A stretch of DNA of 55,937 nucleotides, taken from Faecalibacterium sp. CAG:1138 (GTDB lineage Bacteria > Bacillota > Clostridia > Christensenellales > CAG-917). Each line of letters begins with the position of its first letter. Position 1 is the stretch's first letter. Where the stretch lies: assembly GCA_000434675.1 (NCBI GenBank), contig HF988644.1, positions 6,376 to 62,312 of the forward strand, in the 5' to 3' direction. A program made the position numbers and the translations under genes. This document shows positions 53,898 through 55,937 of the stretch, piece by piece. The notes under the pieces are model-generated. The model saw only the letters and a list, made by a program, of their open reading frames with translations, was not told the DNA's origin and made no database searches.

Positions 53898-54884
53898 TTA
53901 TTCGTAGCTTTTCAAAACGTCCTCCAGCGTTTGCTTGATTTTTTGCACCAGGTCCGCAGGTTCCAGCACCTTTGCCCGTCTGCCGTATTGCAACGCCCAG
54001 TAAAGCATCGCGTCCTTCGACGCGTAAAGCGTAACGACGATTTGCCCTTCATTCCCTTTCCTGACCGACACGCCGTTTCCGAACCAGTCCACGACGTCGT
54101 CCATAAGCGCCTTATCGCAAGCAACCACGATTTTTTCCGCCTTGTCCGCGTAAAGATACGGTCTGGAGGTTGCAAGGTCTTTGTAGTCGATGCCGTTCTT
54201 GTAGCCGGGTACGGACCTTATCGGTGTTTGCGGCTTGTCCAGAATTTCGACGTCGGTGATTTTGTCCATGCGGTAAAACGCCATATTCTTCCAGTACTCG
54301 TTGTAGGCCATAAGATAATACCTTTGGTTGTGGAGAATCATCTGATACGGGCTTACGATTTGACGATAGGTTTTTTTGAGGCGAGCGGTTTCGTCAAACT
54401 TGTTGTAGTGGAAGGTGATCTGCTTTGCCGTCTCTATTGCTTCGTCTGCGATTTCGATGTTATAGAAAAACTCTATATTGTCCGATTTGGACCATTTCCC
54501 CACCGAATAGATATGTTTAACGTGCGATTTGAAATTTTTGCCGCCAAGAGCAACGATTTTTTCGATAAGGTCTTCCGAGTGTTTTTTGTTTATATATCTG
54601 CTGCACAAAATGCTGTCGACCAAAAGTCGCAGTTCCGATTGCTCGAAGGTTCGATCGTCGAAAAAGCTGCCCGCCTTGGTGTTTTCGATGCCGAAGCCCG
54701 CTTCTTTAAGAAGCGACAGATTGCGCCCCACGGCCTTGCGTTCGACGGTTATGTCGTACTTTTCGGCAAGCCGCTTGATTATTTGCGCCTGCGTGTACGG
54801 ATGCTCCTTGTCGGTTTCGTCCTCCAGAATTTGCAAGATTCTGAGAAGCGCCAGTTTTTTAGGTTCCAGATTATCCATTTTCAT
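53898..54884 (-). CDS. WYL-domain transcriptional regulator (YafY type)
   Basis: A 328-residue protein. Residues ~1-75 form a winged helix-turn-helix (YTQAQIIKRLAEKYDITVER, VGRNLSLLKEAGFGI). Residues ~145-230 hold the WYL domain (YRQIVSPYQMILHNQRYYLM, AFYRMDKITDVEIL), and the C-terminal WCX domain follows. WYL proteins sense nucleic-acid-like or other small ligands and are common in defence and DNA-damage control, but also in general regulation. It is divergent from the small leaderless gene at 55005 with back-to-back promoters and a perfect-core palindrome (54907-54924) between, so it probably controls itself and perhaps that gene. A second ATG two codons in is equally possible. Confidence 0.9.
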   Translation of the reverse strand: MKMDNLEPKKLALLRILQILEDETDKEHPYTQAQIIKRLAEKYDITVERKAVGRNLSLLKEAGFGIENTKAGSFFDDRTFEQSELRLLVDSILCSRYINKKHSEDLIEKIVALGGKNFKSHVKHIYSVGKWSKSDNIEFFYNIEIADEAIETAKQITFHYNKFDETARLKKTYRQIVSPYQMILHNQRYYLMAYNEYWKNMAFYRMDKITDVEILDKPQTPIRSVPGYKNGIDYKDLATSRPYLYADKAEKIVVACDKALMDDVVDWFGNGVSVRKGNEGQIVVTLYASKDAMLYWALQYGRRAKVLEPADLVQKIKQTLEDVLKSYE

Positions 54885-54906
54885 ACCGCCATTTTAACAT
54901 ATCGTA

Positions 54907-54924
54907 TGCCCCGAATTCGGTGCA
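54907..54924. promoter_or_regulatory. Candidate operator palindrome of the WYL regulator
   Basis: TGCCCCGAATTCGGTGCA: an 18-base palindrome with one mismatched pair and perfect CCGAATTCGG core, just downstream of the WYL promoter on its strand. Confidence 0.5.
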
Positions 54925-54932
54925 TCACGATA

Positions 54933-54961
54933 ACTATAACACACTTTTTCATCTTTTTCAA
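54933..54961 (-). promoter_or_regulatory. Promoter of the WYL regulator (TTGAAA-N17-TATAGT)
   Basis: Minus strand: -35 at 54956-54961, -10 at 54933-54938. Confidence 0.65.
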
Positions 54962-54969
54962 CGGCTTTG

Positions 54970-54998
54970 TTGACAATTTCGTTTTGCGGATTTATAAT
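54970..54998 (+). promoter_or_regulatory. Promoter of the leaderless small gene (TTGACA-N17-TATAAT)
   Basis: Both hexamers perfect. The -10 ends at 54998 and the ATG starts at 55005, so the transcript is expected to begin on or beside the A of the start codon. Confidence 0.85.
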
Positions 54999-55004
54999 TT
55001 TTGT

Positions 55005-55475
55005 ATGTTTAAGTGGTTAAAAAAGAAAAATTCGAATAATAAGGAACGGATTTCGGACGAAATGAAATACGCCGTCGGCGCAATACTGGACAAATTTTCC
55101 GTCAAAAGCTTTGACAATATGTTGTTTTTCGGCGAGGTGAATCAAAGCGCAAAATGGTTCTTTGAAAAGTCGGGCGTTTGGGTCGATTGCACACATTTAG
55201 TCGAAAACACCGAACGCGTGCATTTTTTGAAAAGCAAAGATTTGTCGAGCCTTCCGACGTACGATTTCGTCGTGTTTGCAAACGATTTTAAGCTATTCGG
55301 CCGTGGAAATGAGGACGAAACCCTCAAAAATCTTCTGACTGACGGCGGACGGGCGATTTTCATTTCAACCACAGAGCCTCTTCCCGATAACATCAAATCG
55401 GTTTTGAAGTCGTTTTCTTTCGACGTCGAAACCGACGGCGAAGTAAAAGTTCTGTCCTGCGTTAAAAACGATTAA
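55005..55475 (+). CDS. Unknown 156-residue protein, apparently from a leaderless mRNA
   Basis: The protein is not recognised with certainty. After a lysine-rich start (MFKWLKKKNSNNKER) come alternating strands and helices: NMLFFGEVNQSAKWFFEKSG, TYDFVVFANDFKLFGRGNED, LLTDGGRAIFIS and VETDGEVKVLSC. The layout is like the second half of a Rossmann-type methyltransferase without its SAM-binding GxG loop, so it may be a small degenerate relative. The start is set by elimination: no ribosome binding site exists within 20 bases, and a perfect promoter ends seven bases before the ATG. It faces away from the WYL regulator, which may control it. Confidence 0.75.
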   Translation: MFKWLKKKNSNNKERISDEMKYAVGAILDKFSVKSFDNMLFFGEVNQSAKWFFEKSGVWVDCTHLVENTERVHFLKSKDLSSLPTYDFVVFANDFKLFGRGNEDETLKNLLTDGGRAIFISTTEPLPDNIKSVLKSFSFDVETDGEVKVLSCVKND

Positions 55476-55481
55476 AAACAA

Positions 55482-55510
55482 AAAGGAAGCTCTTTTGCTT
55501 CCTTTTTTTT
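55482..55510. terminator. Bidirectional terminator between the small gene and the UPF0210 gene
   Basis: Stem AAGGAAGC / GCTTCC with TCTTTT loop, A-run left and eight T right. Confidence 0.8.
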
Positions 55511-55512
55511 CG

Positions 55513-55937
55513 TCAATTTTTGTTGCCGTGGATAGGCGCAGGGATACGCCCTCCTCTGTCTATAAATTTTTTGGCGGAAGAGTTCGTTACGGCCATGATA
55601 GGAGCTTCGCCCAAAAGCCCGCCGAACACGGCTTTTTCGCCCACGGTTTTGCCTTCGACGGGGATTATTCTGACGGCAGTCGTTTTGTTGTTGACCATGC
55701 CTATTGTGGCTTCGTCGGCGATAATTGCGCTTACGGTTTCGGCCGAGGTATCCCCCGGGACCGCGACCATATCTATGCCTACGCTGCAAACGGCAGTCAT
55801 TGCTTCAAGTTTCGAGAGCGTCAGCGTTCCTTTTTCCGCCGCGGCAATCATGCCTTCGTCCTCGCTGACCGGAATGAACGCGCCCGAAAGCCCTCCGACG
55901 TGCGAGCTTGCCATCGTGCCGCCCTTTTTGACGGCGT
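55513..55937 (-). CDS. UPF0210/DUF711 (PFL) family protein, C-terminal part (5' end outside window)
   Basis: The minus-strand frame is open to the window edge and reads AVKKGGTMASSHVGGLSGAF, IPVSEDEGMIAAAEKGTL and EAMTAVCSVGIDMVAVPGDT, ending PAPIHGNKN; this is the conserved C-terminal third of the UPF0210 (PFL, formerly DUF711) family. The methionine at 55914 lies inside the frame and is not the start. Full-length members have ~450 residues and resemble glycyl-radical-type folds in database names, but their function is not established. They are usually encoded beside a small ACT-domain protein (UPF0237), which would lie outside the window. Confidence 0.88.
   Translation of the reverse strand, partial: AVKKGGTMASSHVGGLSGAFIPVSEDEGMIAAAEKGTLTLSKLEAMTAVCSVGIDMVAVPGDTSAETVSAIIADEATIGMVNNKTTAVRIIPVEGKTVGEKAVFGGLLGEAPIMAVTNSSAKKFIDRGGRIPAPIHGNKN

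Overview
The window looks like chromosome of an anaerobic, Gram-positive member of the Bacillota, probably an uncultured gut-type Clostridia relative. The grounds are a rubrerythrin, HrcA/CIRCE-type control of clpB, several lipoproteins with Gram-positive lipoboxes and no outer-membrane genes, a type I asparaginase, an ECF S component, 'GHD'/DUF6273/InlB-repeat surface proteins and strong AGGAGG ribosome binding sites. No genus can be fixed from sequence alone. The first ~25 bases are a C-rich run that fits a damaged contig edge, and the last gene runs off the right end. Fifteen vegetative-type promoters can be read; four use TTGCAA rather than TTGACA as -35.

Left part (1-13.85 kb): DegV tail, rubrerythrin, AEC transporter, a membrane-anchored glycerophosphodiesterase, then a minus-strand operon of TetR regulator, long class III aminotransferase and two class II aldolase-fold proteins (one without its metal ligands). 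ClpB follows under a CIRCE element, then a lipoprotein alpha/beta hydrolase with a PDTPDKP stalk, and a two-gene redox operon (phytoene-desaturase-like FAD enzyme plus an FNR/2Fe-2S reductase).

Middle part (13.85-28.4 kb) looks like an accessory surface island. A broken serine recombinase lies at its left edge and tRNA-Val(GAC) at its right. It carries a 1281-residue InlB-repeat protein, an unknown membrane protein and two large lipoproteins on the minus strand. An orphan sugar-type solute-binding lipoprotein and a membrane-tethered LuxR-type regulator are transcribed divergently, followed by an APH-fold kinase. The most unusual object here is the lipoprotein at 21430-23649: its residues ~424-610 match domains 2 and 3 of elongation factor Tu end to end, with no GTPase domain.

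Right part (28.4-56 kb) is mostly housekeeping: mntP-like efflux, greA-lysS, MgtC-like protein, collagen-like protein, ECF S component with a degenerate M28-like membrane protein, cysE-cysS, a 1171-residue repeat protein of unknown function, an asparaginase-tldD-tldE operon, a MITE-like inverted repeat, a beta-propeller-like lipoprotein, an SCP2-like protein with a second class III aminotransferase, guaB, malQ-SDR, a lone prepilin-like protein, a WYL regulator divergent from a probably leaderless small gene, and a partial UPF0210 protein.

Three loci (TetR-aminotransferase-aldolases; FAD enzyme-FNR; SCP2-aminotransferase) have complementary activities and might serve one pathway on a lipophilic substrate. 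That is inference only.
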